Assembly: GCF_040869045.1 (NCBI RefSeq)
Contig: NC_090319.1
Location: forward strand, 306,640,998-306,704,997
Origin: Eurosta solidaginis
Taxonomy: Eukaryota > Arthropoda > Insecta > Diptera > Tephritidae
Length of the DNA stretch: 64,000 bases
Direction: 5' to 3'
The notes beneath the pieces are model-generated. The model was given only the letters and a program-made list of their open reading frames with translations, did no database searches and had not been told where the DNA came from. Made by a program: the position numbers and the translations under genes. This document shows positions 35,589 to 46,689 of the stretch, one piece after another (positions within the stretch are counted from its first letter, which is position 1; the number at the start of each line of letters is the position of its first letter).

Positions 35589-37034
35589 TCAGTCTTCTTG
35601 TTCTTTAAAGTTTTCAAAGTTAAAGCCTTCCCTATTTGGGCGCAAAAATGTTTTGTACAAGTAGAAGCTTCTTTCTACTTCAACACTGGTGATTGGTGCG
35701 TACTTGAAGCAAGATAAGGGCCATAACTACTTTCGTTACAGCTGTCACTTGAGTCCATTTGGTTACTTGAACTTCGCACACCGGATATTACCTTAAGTTC
35801 CTGGAACCTAGTATTTTTTTACCGAGCGGTGTTCAATTTCTCCCTTATCTTTTCACCAAGTTCACTTTGCACCCCTTCAATAGTTGTAACAGCAGCCTCC
35901 ACAATATGCAATTGTTCAGCCAACAATTTTTTCCCTTCCAATTTATTTATAATATCTGGTAAGAAGCTGTAGTTTGAATTAATATAGGCCAAATGTGCTT
36001 CAATAGAATTTGAAGCCATTGTCTTTTTTGCCGTCAATATAGAAGAAGCGTCGCCATAATATAGATCTTTAGGAAAGGTTTGAAACTCGTTAAAATTTTC
36101 GCAATAATGTTTTGCCGCCTCTAACCAAGTTCCCCATCTTGTTAATATTGGCTGTTTCGGAAGAGCGATATTGGGAAACATGTTTTAAATGCTTCATCAC
36201 GCAAAGCAGATTTTAAAAATATTTTCTTTCCATTAGATATTAACTCGTCCACATCACTAAAACGGGTTCTAACATCTTCGGCCACTCGATGCATTGCATG
36301 TGCCAAACAAGCAACGTGCAGTAGTTTTGGGTAAAATACCTTCAGCGCTTTTGCTGACTTTACCATATATGGAGCTGCGTCAGTGACATATAAAAGAATT
36401 TTCGAAGTCAGGGCCCAATAATTGCATGGAATTATCAAATGCTCTTGCAATTGTGCAGTGATATGTGCGTTCTAAACAAACGACGATTAATAAAAAAAAT
36501 TTGGAGCTCACATCTTTGTCTGGATGTAATATTCCCACTAAAATGTTTGCTACGAAACGGCCTTGTATGTCAGTCGTTTCATTAATTGATACCCACAAAA
36601 TGTGGTTCTTCAATTGCCCTTTGCTTTCTTCAATTTGCGATAAATAGATATAATGGACATAGTTTTTTCTCAAAGTTGGCTCAGAAGGAATGGATTCCGT
36701 GGTGTATTTTTTGAAAGACTTGATAAAAATGCTGGTTGTTAACTTCCCTAATGGGATATCAGCTGCAATAAATGTCCCTAATGGGATATCAGCTGCAATA
36801 AATGACTCACAAAGCTCCATGTAAAACTTGTTCTTAATGCCCACGTAATTGAGAAGTTTTTTCATCTTGCCTTCTAGAAAGCTCTACGTGCTTCTGGCTC
36901 CTCATGTGCTGATCAACTTGAAACTTTTTTCCACAATTAACTCTTTTATTGCAAATTTTGCAAAATAAAATTCCTCCATCGGTTTCGAATATCTCTTTAT
37001 ATTCGTTGACATATTTTGAAAGAGTTCCAGCCAA
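35589..37034 (-). pseudogene. hAT-family transposase, frameshifted
   Basis: Read leftwards: a BED-like zinc finger (FCKICNKRV, VDQHMRSQKHVE) at 37034-36834. Then KKLLNYVGIKNKFYMELCES to WVSINETTDIQGRFVANILV at 36865-36380, the region around the first catalytic Asp. Then [33 protein letters not shown] and [12 protein letters not shown] (the RW motif) to ~35820. Finally the dimerisation block YAPITSVEVERSFYLYKTFL RPNR, stop at 35589. Motif order is complete, but frame changes occur near 36850, 36400, 36170 and 35820. A 30 bp in-frame tandem duplication repeats TFIAADIPLG near 36750-36810. It once encoded a CGGBP1-like hAT transposase and is not functional as it stands. Confidence 0.88.
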
Positions 37035-37057
37035 AGTAGTTTTAGTTTTATGAATTT

Positions 37058-37658
37058 TTTATGAAAAAATCGCCCATTGCTCTGTGAAAATCATATTCTA
37101 GGGATCAAAATAAGAAACTTTGCCGAAGGAACCATACCTCTAAACCGAATTCTGATGCCCCCCCCCCCCCCCCCTTTGGGTCGTAGGGGGCAAATTTTGA
37201 AAAATCCCACTTTGAAATGCCTATGTTTTTTCTTTTTGGAGTTTATTTTTCTCTTTAGAAATTTATTTAATCAGAACATATGTAAATGAAAAAATGAATT
37301 TAACTTAGTAGTAGAAAAAAATTAAAAAAAATTATTAGCAATTAGCGTTTTTACAACCCCCTTTTAAAACCAAGGCATCACTGTGATGCATTTGCATGTC
37401 GTAAACATAGTTGTGTGGGTTTTCTATTCAACCGTTTTAAAAAATGACACAATTGCAGATCGTAAAATTGCTTGTGTTGTTTTTTTTAAGCCACCACAAG
37501 ACACAGCAGTTAGAATTGAAATTGCCCCTACCCAAAAGTTCGACCCAGCATCAGAATTCGTTTTAGAGGTATGGTTCCTTCGGCAAAGTTTATTATTTTG
37601 ATCCCTAGAATACGATTTTCACAGAGCAATGAGCGATTTTTAAATCGACCCGCCCTAA
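37058..37658. mobile_element. partial copy of the TTAGG...CCCTAA element inside hAT
   Basis: Inverted arms 'cattgctctgtgaaaatc...ctttgccgaaggaac' face each other and the right end GACCCGCCCTAA is intact. The left terminal ~15 bp are missing. A run of 17 C's occurs at 37158-37174. Confidence 0.75.
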
Positions 37659-38619
37659 TGTACATACATATGTACAAATCGTACAGGTGTACGAGAAACA
37701 TATAGTTCGCTCTCATTCTCGCTACCCTTATTGTAATACACACATAGACTAACTATATACACATACGCATTGGCAAATGCATTATTGGTCTAAAAACATA
37801 TGTTCGATAAGGTTGCCAACTAATCTTGAAATCTATTTAACTGAAATTCACCAAATACTAAAAAATATGCGACAAAATATACCTTTATGAAAAAATATGC
37901 AAATATATGCATTAAAGACAAAATATGCGAAAATATACAATAACAAATCAGTGGCATTTTTTACCCTTATTTCTTGATTCGAAAAATCGTATATTCTTTA
38001 AGTTCCTGTGACTTACCAAAAAAAATATGCAACTGCATAGAAATCCGGGCCCCAGTAATAGCGAAGGCGATGAAAAGATAGTCCGAAGGCGGTTAAGAGA
38101 GTGCAGTAATCCTTTGGACTTATCGAACAAAGCGCAAGCATATCATTCAGGTATTATTTCTTTGTAACAAAAAAATATTGCTGTTTCTTGAAGAGATTTC
38201 GCTTAACTTAAGAAGCTTTTAGTTTCTTTCTGGAGAAGTTAAATTTGAAGCAAGCCGATAACAAAGCGGGTGTCTCGCCATGAATTCCCCCAATATTTCT
38301 TTTTGGCTTGGATTAAGCTTGTTTGAATTCGAACTTTTTTTAATAATAAGAGTTTGAAATTTGTATTATATTTTGTTTCTTCATCTATTTTAAAAATGCT
38401 CTTACATTTTCAATGAAATTTGTGTATACGATCGCCAGTTAGTGTTCGAATGAAAGTGGAACGTAACGTGTACGTTCAGTCACTCGTCACGTATGTTGCG
38501 ATCCAAAATTACGATCGAAGTAGTACGTTCACGTATGTCATAATCCGAAAATCATGTCTTTACGTGACGAGTTATACGATCACGGATGTTACGATTTGGC
38601 CTCAGTTTGTTTAAAATGT

Positions 38620-39775
38620 AGCTGGGCAGCTATCTTGCACTTATATTTTGGGTTTAACATGTGTCTAGAAAACAATCAAGAAGCAGCAAACTAGCAGCGC
38701 TGCAAAAAAATCTGCTGTACATGTGTTATGAGCTAAGAGTTAATTTATAATTTTTTGTTTTTATTATTTCTTTTTTTCTTTTTTTGTATATATTATTTTT
38801 TATTCAACTTGTTGGTCTTTTCATACATTTTTGTTTAGTTGCTTGTTTGCATTAATTTTTATATAAAATATTTAGTGCTCTTTATAAATTTGTTAACAAG
38901 AATTATTGTTTTGGTTTTATGTATTTGTTTTTTTAGATAATAATTTTTGGATTTATTTTTATTATTACAATTTTTTATTTATTTAAAATATGTATCATTT
39001 CATTTTCAATTTTTAAAATTTGTCAATTTCTTTTCGAAATTCCTAGTTTTATTATACCACTTCTTAAGATTATGCTTGTACCAATACAAAAATTCCTGTT
39101 CGGTGTTCTCAGTTAAGTTTTCTTTGTCTAATAAATAGTATGATGTAGTAACCTGAAACTTTCTGTTGCGGAGATTGATTTCAATAATTTGTAGTTGTTG
39201 TTGGTTGCTAATTTAACACTGATGTATGTATGTCGAGTTTGGACTAAGAGATTATGTAAAACTCTAGGACTACTTTTTTCTTTAGTATGCGTTTGGATGA
39301 AAACATATCTAAACTTTTATTTTTTTTAATATTCAACGATAGTTTTTGTTTTTTTTTTTTAATTTATATGCGTACATATATGTACATACATCTATTTTAT
39401 ATTAATTTTCATTTTTTATTTTCAAATATAATGTTTTATATTAAATTTTTTGTTTGTTTATTCTACATGCTTCCATTGACACAATTTCTTAAGCTTTGCT
39501 GCAAGATTGTTTATTGTTCTAAGACTGTTACATATGATTCGGTATTTTTCTTTCATTTTGTTTATTAACTGTTTTCTTTCATTTGCAATAATGTTAACTA
39601 TCAAATCACTAACTATGTATGTCTGTGTATATTATTTATAACATTTAATTTTTAGTTCTTTTTTTGTGTATATTGAAATTTGAAAATTCTATGTAAAGCA
39701 AATTCGGTGAGTTTTCCGACTGTTTTTGTTCTTGTTGCTGTTTTAATTGATAACCACTTTTAGATGTATTCACAT
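38620..39775. other. AT-rich DNA, no gene
   Basis: T-rich with long T runs. Frames of 60-90 codons are Phe/Leu/Tyr-rich composition artefacts. Confidence 0.6.
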
Positions 39776-39778
39776 TTA

Positions 39779-39918
39779 GGCCCGGTTTTTCAGTGCGAGT
39801 TCACTTTGTTTAATAACATAAAATTTTGCTGCTCATGTCAACTTAGGTGGCCGAAGTGGCAGGGTTAAGCTCTAGTCAACTTTGACTGGAGTTTAAACTC
39901 GCGCTGAAATACCGAACC
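39779..39918. mobile_element. 140 bp MITE with TTA target duplication
   Basis: Ends GGCCCGGTTTTTCAGTGCGA and (reverse) GGTTCGGTATTTCAGCGCGA. TTA at 39776-39778 and 39919-39921. The size of the duplication and TTA fit PIF/Harbinger. Related sequence at 47640-47760 and 50086-50566. Confidence 0.75.
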
Positions 39919-40183
39919 TTAGTTTGGTACGGTATGTATGTATGTATGTTTGCATGTACAAAAGCTTATACATGTGTATATTTAGCAATTCAACCGGTGA
40001 TTTCAAGTTATTTGACCAAATGTTAATTTTAATGGTTTTGAGAAGAGCACACGGGTGTGTTTAATGAGACAAAATACAACGGTGTTTGTTAAAGATTTTG
40101 AAGTTCTAAAAATTACTGCACATAAGATTTTCCACAGACACCTCCAGAATAGCGCGCTACGGGTAAAAACCTGGTTTTTCGTA

Positions 40184-40541
40184 CCATTGGCAAAGAGGAT
40201 AAATACAATAAGAGGCGTCACTCGTTATATTTTTGGCATTTACTCGATGTATACTGAGAGGTAGTCGCTACTTTTTTTTTGGCGAGATGTTTATAAATGT
40301 CTTCTATACATTTTCGTGGGGTATTTGTGTTTATTTTTCAACTGTATTTAATTAATTTATTTAATTCTCTTTCCAAAAATCACAGTTGCACAAGGGGCCT
40401 ACACGGCATGGATAAATGCGAGACAATTAAAAATGTCCCTCTCAGAAAACATTCGGCATCAATTTTTTCAATTTCCAGCGAGATACTCGCCACAAAATAA
40501 CGAGTGACGACTCTTATTGTATTCATCCTCTTTGCCATTGG
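40184..40541. mobile_element. 358 bp MITE
   Basis: ~50 bp inverted arms: left CCATTGGCAAAGAGGATAAA, right (reverse) CCAATGGCAAAGAGGATGAA. Both continue with 'tacaataagag.cgtcactc' and 'gttat'. No coding content. Confidence 0.8.
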
Positions 40542-40825
40542 ACACTCACGAGCTTATAACTTTGTTGTTTATAAACAGATTTTCAGTTTCTTTCCGAATC
40601 TCATAAGAGATCCAGACCTCTCCAACGGTATGTATGTATATCAACTTGAAATATATAACGCAACTGTGAAAATTTTCCGAATGAACAAATTTGTTACAAT
40701 TTTTACGGATTTTGTTAACTTTGGTCCTATCTGTATGCATTATTTTATGAGAAGACTATTCCAATCCTGGATTAGATCAGGGCTCGAATCGTAATATACA
40801 CAACAAATTTTACGGTCCACATTAG

Positions 40826-41411
40826 CGGCTGAATTCTGTAATTCAGTCTCATCTCAAGTCTCTAAATTTGAGATTTTCCTGTAGAGACAATTTTTGTGAC
40901 TTGAGATGATTTCGGTATTCAGTAAACGAAAGTCACAAAAACAATTCACCATATCAACGAAATTCACCAAAATTACAATTTACTCATACATTGAACAAAT
41001 AATATAGCATTGCATTTTGTCAACGCAATGTTGAGTGGTGTTGTGGCTGAGCTCGCTAAGACACCGTTCACAAATTTTATAGAAAATCCGAAAGTGTGTA
41101 GGTTCGAATCTCAGCGGCGCCACTAGAGTTCGATGTTTTTTTTAAGTATTTTCTGTTTTTTATTTTTTTCTATGCTTATTTTAATTTGAAGAATAAAAAG
41201 AATATATTTAAAGCGTTTTTCGCAAATAATTTTCATAATTGTTCTGAAATTTTAACGTTTGTGATCTACCCCGGCCCAGCTCACAAATTAGTGATTGCTT
41301 TTGTGAGGCTGGAGACGCGAGACAGCTTACAGAATGGCAAATTGTCTCAAAAGAGATTTTCACCCCAAATAGTCCCTAATAGTGACTAGAGACGGCTTAC
41401 TGAATTCAGCT
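40826..41411. mobile_element. 586 bp TIR element with TAG target duplication
   Basis: Ends CGGCTGAATTCTGTAA and (reverse) TAGCTGAATTCAGTAA. TAG at 40823-40825 and 41412-41414. Its removal restores repeat A ('ccacattag' + 'gttggattg'). It contains a tRNA-like segment. Confidence 0.75.
41037..41122 (+). repeat. tRNA-like segment (pseudo-tRNA or SINE head)
   Basis: 5' GGTGTTG can pair with 3' CGGCGCC over seven positions, allowing G-U, and is followed by a discriminator-like A. TGGCTGAG fits the A-box/D-arm of class II (Ser/Leu) tRNAs, and GGTTCGAATCT is a good B box. The anticodon stem does not form and the T stem is weak, so it is not a working tRNA. Confidence 0.55.
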
Positions 41412-41684
41412 ATAGGTTGGATTGTATTTTCAAATCACAATAGATTTTGAACTGTCAAATTGGTTACCAAAAATATAAATAACACCCCTATTATGAATTT
41501 TCATACGAAAGTCGATAAACGCTTCATAGCGTATCGTAAAAAATCAGCTTTCATATTGCGATTTCCACACGCCCGATAGATGTACTATTATGAATGACAG
41601 CAGAGTTTTGTTTACAAATTTTTTTGAATCTATACGAAACAGATAGCAAAACCAAACGTAAATACTAACAATTCATTTGTCTTG

Positions 41685-42055
41685 TACGTGAAAGTGGCAA
41701 AAGTTTTTAAAAGCTGTAACAATAAAATGTTTTATGCAACCTCTGTTACCTTTTATATAAACTCAAATGAACAAATTGACGAAACTTGCATAGATTGCAC
41801 AGAAAGAAGAAAATTGAGAGATGCTTCCAATCTTCTTGAAATGAACTCTACACTGTAAGTACTTGACATACTAAAAGTAAAAAAGCTAATTAAACAAAAT
41901 TGATGTCAGAGTATGTCTTAAAAGAAATAGAAGGCAGTTTGCGCGCCCGTAAAAATAGGCCATCCATCCTAAATATTTTGAAAGTTTGTGCCACTTTAAG
42001 GCTTCTTGCCCAGGGTGTTGCAACAGAGTGTTGGGAATGAGCCTGTAGTTGGATT
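41685..42055 (+). pseudogene. PIF/Harbinger transposase N-terminal part, left arm
   Basis: Reads YVKVAKVFKSCNNKMFYATS and ETCIDCTERRKLRDASNLLE up to ~41858, where GTAAGT begins an intron-like gap. It then continues EYVLKEIEGSLRARKNRPSI and LKVCATLRLLAQGVATE at ~41900-42030. The ERRxLRDASN block and the LKVxATLRxLAxG helix are the N-terminal signature of Harbinger transposases. The catalytic domain is absent. Confidence 0.65.
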
Positions 42056-42872
42056 ATTTTGGATTATGAAATAATTGTATATTTACTTTTATTTAAATAG
42101 TTCCCAACGTATCGTGGAAAAATTTAGCTAGCGTAGAAAATTGAACAGCGTATGCGATAGTTAGTGTGTGGCTAAATTCTCTGGTGTGGCAATACTACGA
42201 TAAACGATAAACGCTAACGATCGTTTTTCACACGCTAGAATTTATTTCATAATACGGTAGAACAGATTGCAAGCGTTTATCGTGTATCGTTAATCTACAG
42301 TAAATCACCAATAGAAAATCTACGCATTTACATATGTTCCACTAGGGCTAAGACCTACACCCCTATTATGAACTCATACGATAGACGATAAACGCTTGCA
42401 ATCTGTTCTACCGTATTATGAAATAAATTTTAGCGTGTGAAACCCGATCGTTAGCGTTTATCGTTTATCGTGGTATTGCCATACGCTAACTATCGCATAA
42501 GCTGTTAAATTTTCTACGCTAGCTATCGTTGATAAATTTTTCCACGATACGTTGGGAACTATTTAAATAAAAGGTTATGTTTTGGTTTTATTGGTCTGTA
42601 AATAATTAATTATTATATTAATTTGTTATCTTCAGAAACTAGCAAAGTGCATTGATGGACTGATGCGTTAAAACGTCAAGCCTTCAATGTGTGGATCGCT
42701 GATGATAAACCGTCATGGGTTTTGAAATAGTCGGCTATACGGTCCATGAACTTTGTTTTTTCTAATCTATTCGTTTTCTATTTATAATTATTGAATATAA
42801 TATAACTTGTAAAATATACATTTTACAAAAATTATAAAGTTGGTCTTGAAGACAACAAATTAATATAATAAT

Positions 42873-43058
42873 TCAAATAAAAGTAAATATAAAATTATTA
42901 CATAATCCAAAAGAAGCATCTCTCAATTGTCTTCTTTCTATGGCATCTATGCAAGTTTCGTCAATTTGTTCATTTGAGTTTATATAAAAGGTAACAGAGG
43001 TTGCATAAAACATTTTATTATTACTGCTTTTAAAAACTTTTGCTACTTTCACGTACAA
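42873..43058 (-). pseudogene. PIF/Harbinger transposase N-terminus, inverted copy in right arm
   Basis: MYVKVAKVFKSSNNKMFYAT, then YINSNEQIDETCIDAIERRQ and LRDASFGL. It is the mirror copy of the left-arm frame and diverges after LRDAS. Confidence 0.6.
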
Positions 43059-43728
43059 GACAAATGAACTGTTAGTATTTACGTTTTGCTATCTGTTTCG
43101 TATAGATTCACAAAAATTTGTAAACAAAACTCTGCTGTCATTCACAATAGTAAATCTACCGGGCGTATGGAAATCGCAATATGAAAGCTAATTTTTTACG
43201 ATACGCTAGCAAGCGTTTATCGTCTATCGTATGAAAATTCATAATAGGGGTGTAAGTAAATAATTGCGATGGACAAAAGTGTTTCGTTTTGTTTGAGCTC
43301 CAGTAATAGCGAAGGCGATGAAATCCGAAGGCGGTTAAGAGAGTGTAGTCCCTTTGGACTCATCGAACAAAGCGTAATTTATGTATTATTTCTTTGAGGA
43401 AAAAAAGGTTATTGCAGTTTTTTTAAGAGATTTCTCTTAACTTAAGAAGCTTTTAGTTACATTCTGGAGAAGTTAAATTTGAAGCAAGCCAACACCAAAG
43501 CCACTCGCCATGAATTCCGCCAATATTTCTTTTTGGCTTCGATTGAGCTTGTTTCAGTTCGCCCTTTGTTAATAATAAGCGTTTGAATTATATTTATTAT
43601 ATTTTTTTTTCATCTATTTTAACAATTTTCATCAAATGTATATAAGTGAATAAAACCTCAATTAATTTCCAGATCGTAACATCCGTGATCGTATAACCTG
43701 TCACGTAAAAACATGATTTGCGGATTAT

Positions 43729-44546
43729 TGCGGCAGTTATGCGGCAGTTACCCACCGACGTGTGCCGTACGTACGGACGCTTGTCGTACGAAGCACGTTT
43801 GACCGAACTCTCAAGCCCGTAGGAATCAATGTGTGCGTCTGTGTACATGTACATAACATATTTGTGTGTATATTGTTTACAACACAGCACTGTTGCCATT
43901 GGCCAGTTTGCATGCATGCTTATGGAAACAACAACTTTTTCCAATTTAATTTTTGATATTGTAAAAGGCCGGAATACATATTAAATAAGTATAAATAGAT
44001 TCAGCTGACACGACCTATCTTATGAGTGTGCAATGTAAACGAAAACTCACCGACGTGCAACGCCCGGACGTACGTAGCCCGGAACGTAGAAATCAAAACA
44101 ATTTTGATTTTTTCCGTAAGAACGTGTCAGCTGATCGCTCTCTTACTAGACAGAGTTGCCTAGTAAACTTTTGTGCGCTAATTTTTGACCGTTTGCAGTT
44201 TTATGCAAAAACACCTAATTAAAGTTTGAAAAATTGTGAAAATAATTCGAAATAATTATGTAAAAGTGCTGATTATAAATATGTAATCTATTTATACTTA
44301 TTTAATATGTATTCCGACCTTTTACAATATCAAAAATTAAATTGGAAAAAGTTGATGTTTCCATAAGCATACATGCAAAATGGTAAATGGCAACAGTGCT
44401 TATCTGTAAACAATACACACACAAATATGTTATGTATATGTACACAGACGCACACATTGATTCCTACGGGCTTGAGAGTTCGGTCAAACGTGCTTCGTAC
44501 GACAAACTTCCGTACGTACGGCACACGTCGGTGGGTAACTGCCGCA
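43729..44546. mobile_element. 818 bp palindromic element with TAT target duplication
   Basis: Ends TGCGGCAGTTATGCGGCAGT and ...GGTAACTGCCGCA. ~265 bp arms (43735-43998 and 44286-44546), rich in CGTACGTACGG-type sequence. TAT at 43726-43728 and 44547-44549. The unoccupied order is seen in repeat A copy 1 at ~38540. No transposase. Confidence 0.85.
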
Positions 44547-44867
44547 TATGACATACGTGAACGTACTACTTCAAACGTAATTTTGGATCGCAACATACGT
44601 GACGAGTGACTGAACGTACACGTTACGTTCCACATTCATTTGAACACAAACTGGCGATCGTATACACGCAAATTTCAATGAAAATGTAAGAAAATTTTTA
44701 AAATAGATGAATATGTAAATAAAATATATCTTTGAGTTAAATATAATAACAAATTTCAAACTCTTATTATTAACAAAGGTCGAATTCAAACAAGCTTAAC
44801 CCAAGCCAAAAGGAAATAGGAAAGTAATTAAAATAAGCGAAATCTCCTCAAGAAACTGCAATAAGGT

Positions 44868-45222
44868 AATAGTCTAGAACAGGAGTCGACTGCTAATACG
44901 CGTCCAAATATATCGAGAGAGGTGTCAAAAGACGCGTGTTGACATCGACAACAATAATCCGGCGGAAAAGAAAAATTTTAACTCGTTCAAAAGATATTAA
45001 CGAAAGTCCGAAAGATGTCCTCGGGTTCCTCCGAAATCGGGGGTGGGATCCATAGTATTTTCGCATGGCCGGCCCACCAATGGGGTGGAATCAAAATTAA
45101 ATGCGCGCAAAATCCCTTTGTACACAAATTTTTTTCAGTGCAAAACATTACAACAACCACATGAAAATTGCTAACTTCAACTACAAATATCTTCTGACAG
45201 AGATAAAATTTTTCTTTTTCAA
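44868..45222. mobile_element. unclassified insertion in repeat A copy 3
   Basis: Interrupts sequence that is continuous in copy 1 ('gaaactgcaat' | 'attacaaagaaataatac'). Contains 'tcgggttcctccgaaatcgg' and 'gcatggccggcccaccaatg', which I associate with a common fly repeat. No coding content. Confidence 0.55.
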
Positions 45223-45688
45223 ATTTTTTTATTACAAAGAAATAATACATAAATGATATGCTTGCGCTTTGTTCGATAAGTCTAAAGAGTCGCTATTACA
45301 AACAAAACAATAAAATTGGACCTATCCCAGTTATTTATTTTATTTTTTAATATTTTTGGTAACCAATTTGACAGTTCCAAAAATATTGTGAGCTAAAAAT
45401 ACAATCCAACCTAATGTGGATCGTAAAATGTATTGTGAATTAAAAATAAATTACGTTCCGTTTGCTATCGTATGTTATAATCCCATTTTCTTTATACTAT
45501 GCGTCGCTTTCTAAGCAACAATTTGACATTTGATTTCAGTTTTTTCTAAAAACTTATTTTATTTATTGAGAATTTGAAGAATTGTTGTGAAATATTCGGA
45601 ATATCATTTAAAATTATAAAAATTTGTGTTTAAAGTCAACAATTCTAAAGAGCAATTCATTAAAAGTAAATCAAGATTTGTTATAATA

Positions 45689-46098
45689 GCTGTTTTTTTT
45701 TTACATCTATAGACGTTTACGCTTAAACTTTATATGAACTGCTAAGCGTCAAACTTTAAATACACCTCTGAAATTGCTGCGCATAAAATGTGTACTACTA
45801 AATTTCAATACGCATTATACTCAGATGTAACTGAAATATGTGTCTATGTTTCACCTCTACACTAATTCTATGTATCACGTATTAAAATGGTGCGTGTCCA
45901 CTATTCATCGAACTGATTCAGCTATATGTTATACACTATGGCCATCAGAGGGTAGTGTCTGCGCATTTCGGTACACCCTGTTCTGTAGCTAGTTATTTAA
46001 CCACTGCCCCTAGATGGGTCTCCTAAACATTATCTAAGCGAGGATAAGCGTTTTTTTACGCCCAAACGTAAAAGTATACGCTTGTAAAAAAACACCGC
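45689..46098. mobile_element. MITE-like repeat, second copy
   Basis: Matches 29086-29455 over 'acgtttacgcttaaacttta', 'cctctgaaattgct', 'actgattcag.tatatgtt' and 'gatgggtctcctaa'. Ends GCTGTTTTTTTTTTACATCT and (reverse) GCGGTGTTTTTTTACAAGCG. Confidence 0.65.
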
Positions 46099-46689
46099 TA
46101 ATCTCATAAAACTTATACGACTGACGAACCACGAATTTGTCTTAATATAGAATTCGATCTGTGATGGTATGTTATTATTCGGCCCAGGTCCTCTTCTCCA
46201 GATAAGCCAATTTTTATAGACAGGCCATCTTTACAGCAGTCTTGAAGACTAGACTGCGCTGGTCCCCATACAAAAAAAAACTTTTGAAAATGCGCCCTTA
46301 AATTTGAAACCTGTGTTGAGAAACTTTCGGGACATTTTTTTAACTTTTTTTTTTGCCCTTCGAAATACATCGGAAATTTTTAACTCCTCTAAATCTCTTC
46401 GGAGGTAAATAGCTCAAAGTTAGAGACAGCACTTGCAGAATCAACACGAGGACCGCTTACCCGTTTCATGAGAAACTTTTGGCCGTATCGATGTTAGAAA
46501 TAAGCCTTGTGCGTAAAGTACATATATGTATCTCAAAAATATGTTTCAATGCATAAAATCAGCCCAATTCTTTTTTGTTTTTTTTTTTTGTTTTGGGAAT
46601 CGAATCTTCCAATTCCAGTTGGTGGCAAGAGGACTTAGTTGCCTTTCATCAGCCCAGTTCTAAACAAGGATTCCTTGCAAGTTTTTTTC

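Larger units (their letters stand above)
35350..38054 (-). mobile_element. hAT DNA transposon, 2705 bp, exact 8 bp target duplication
   Basis: Ends TAGGGCCCGGATTT and (reverse) TGGGGCCCGGATTT, one mismatch in 14. GTAATAGC is duplicated at 35342-35349 and 38055-38062. Eight-base duplications and TAGGG-like ends are hAT features. It carries a broken transposase on the minus strand (35589-37034). Between 37058 and 37658 a piece of the TTAGG...CCCTAA element has entered its 5' part. Confidence 0.9.
35075..38604 (+). mobile_element. repeat A copy 1, split by the hAT element
   Basis: Left end GGGCTCGAATCGTAACATAC and right end (reverse) GAGGCCAAATCGTAACATCC are imperfect TIRs. Without the hAT insertion the element is ~830 bp. 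Two more copies lie at ~40791-43670 and 43674-45490 (inverted). No transposase. Confidence 0.7.
41482..43253. mobile_element. PIF/Harbinger-derived palindromic element, 1.77 kb
   Basis: Ends ACACCCCTATTATGAATTTT and its inverse. Arms are ~350 bp and match closely (41482-41860 and 42890-43253). The core holds another inverted pair (42092-42290 and 42380-42574) and an internal copy of the terminus at 42353, so two elements may be nested. Both long arms carry the start of a Harbinger-type transposase. Removing it rejoins repeat A. Confidence 0.75.
40791..43670 (+). mobile_element. repeat A copy 2, split by two insertions
   Basis: 'agggctcgaatcgtaatata', 'aaattttacggtccacatta', then 'ggttggattgtattttc' after the first insertion and 'aagtaaataattgcgatgga' after the second. 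It continues through 'cagtaatagcgaaggcgatg' to ~43620. It lacks the right TIR. Confidence 0.7.
43674..45490 (-). mobile_element. repeat A copy 3, inverted, split by two insertions
   Basis: 'agatcgtaacatccgtgatc' at its right-TIR end (43674), then after the first insertion 'gacatacgtgaacgtactac', and after the second 'gcttgcgctttgttcgataa', ending near 'cgtatgttataatcccattt'. The unoccupied hAT target GCTATTAC is at 45292-45299. Confidence 0.7.

Noticed and set aside
37158..37174. Run of 17 C's as a biological feature
   Set aside because: Homopolymer of this type is prone to sequencing and assembly error; no function can be argued from it.
41037..41122. Functional tRNA gene
   Set aside because: Acceptor pairing and B box are present, but the anticodon stem cannot form and the T stem is broken.
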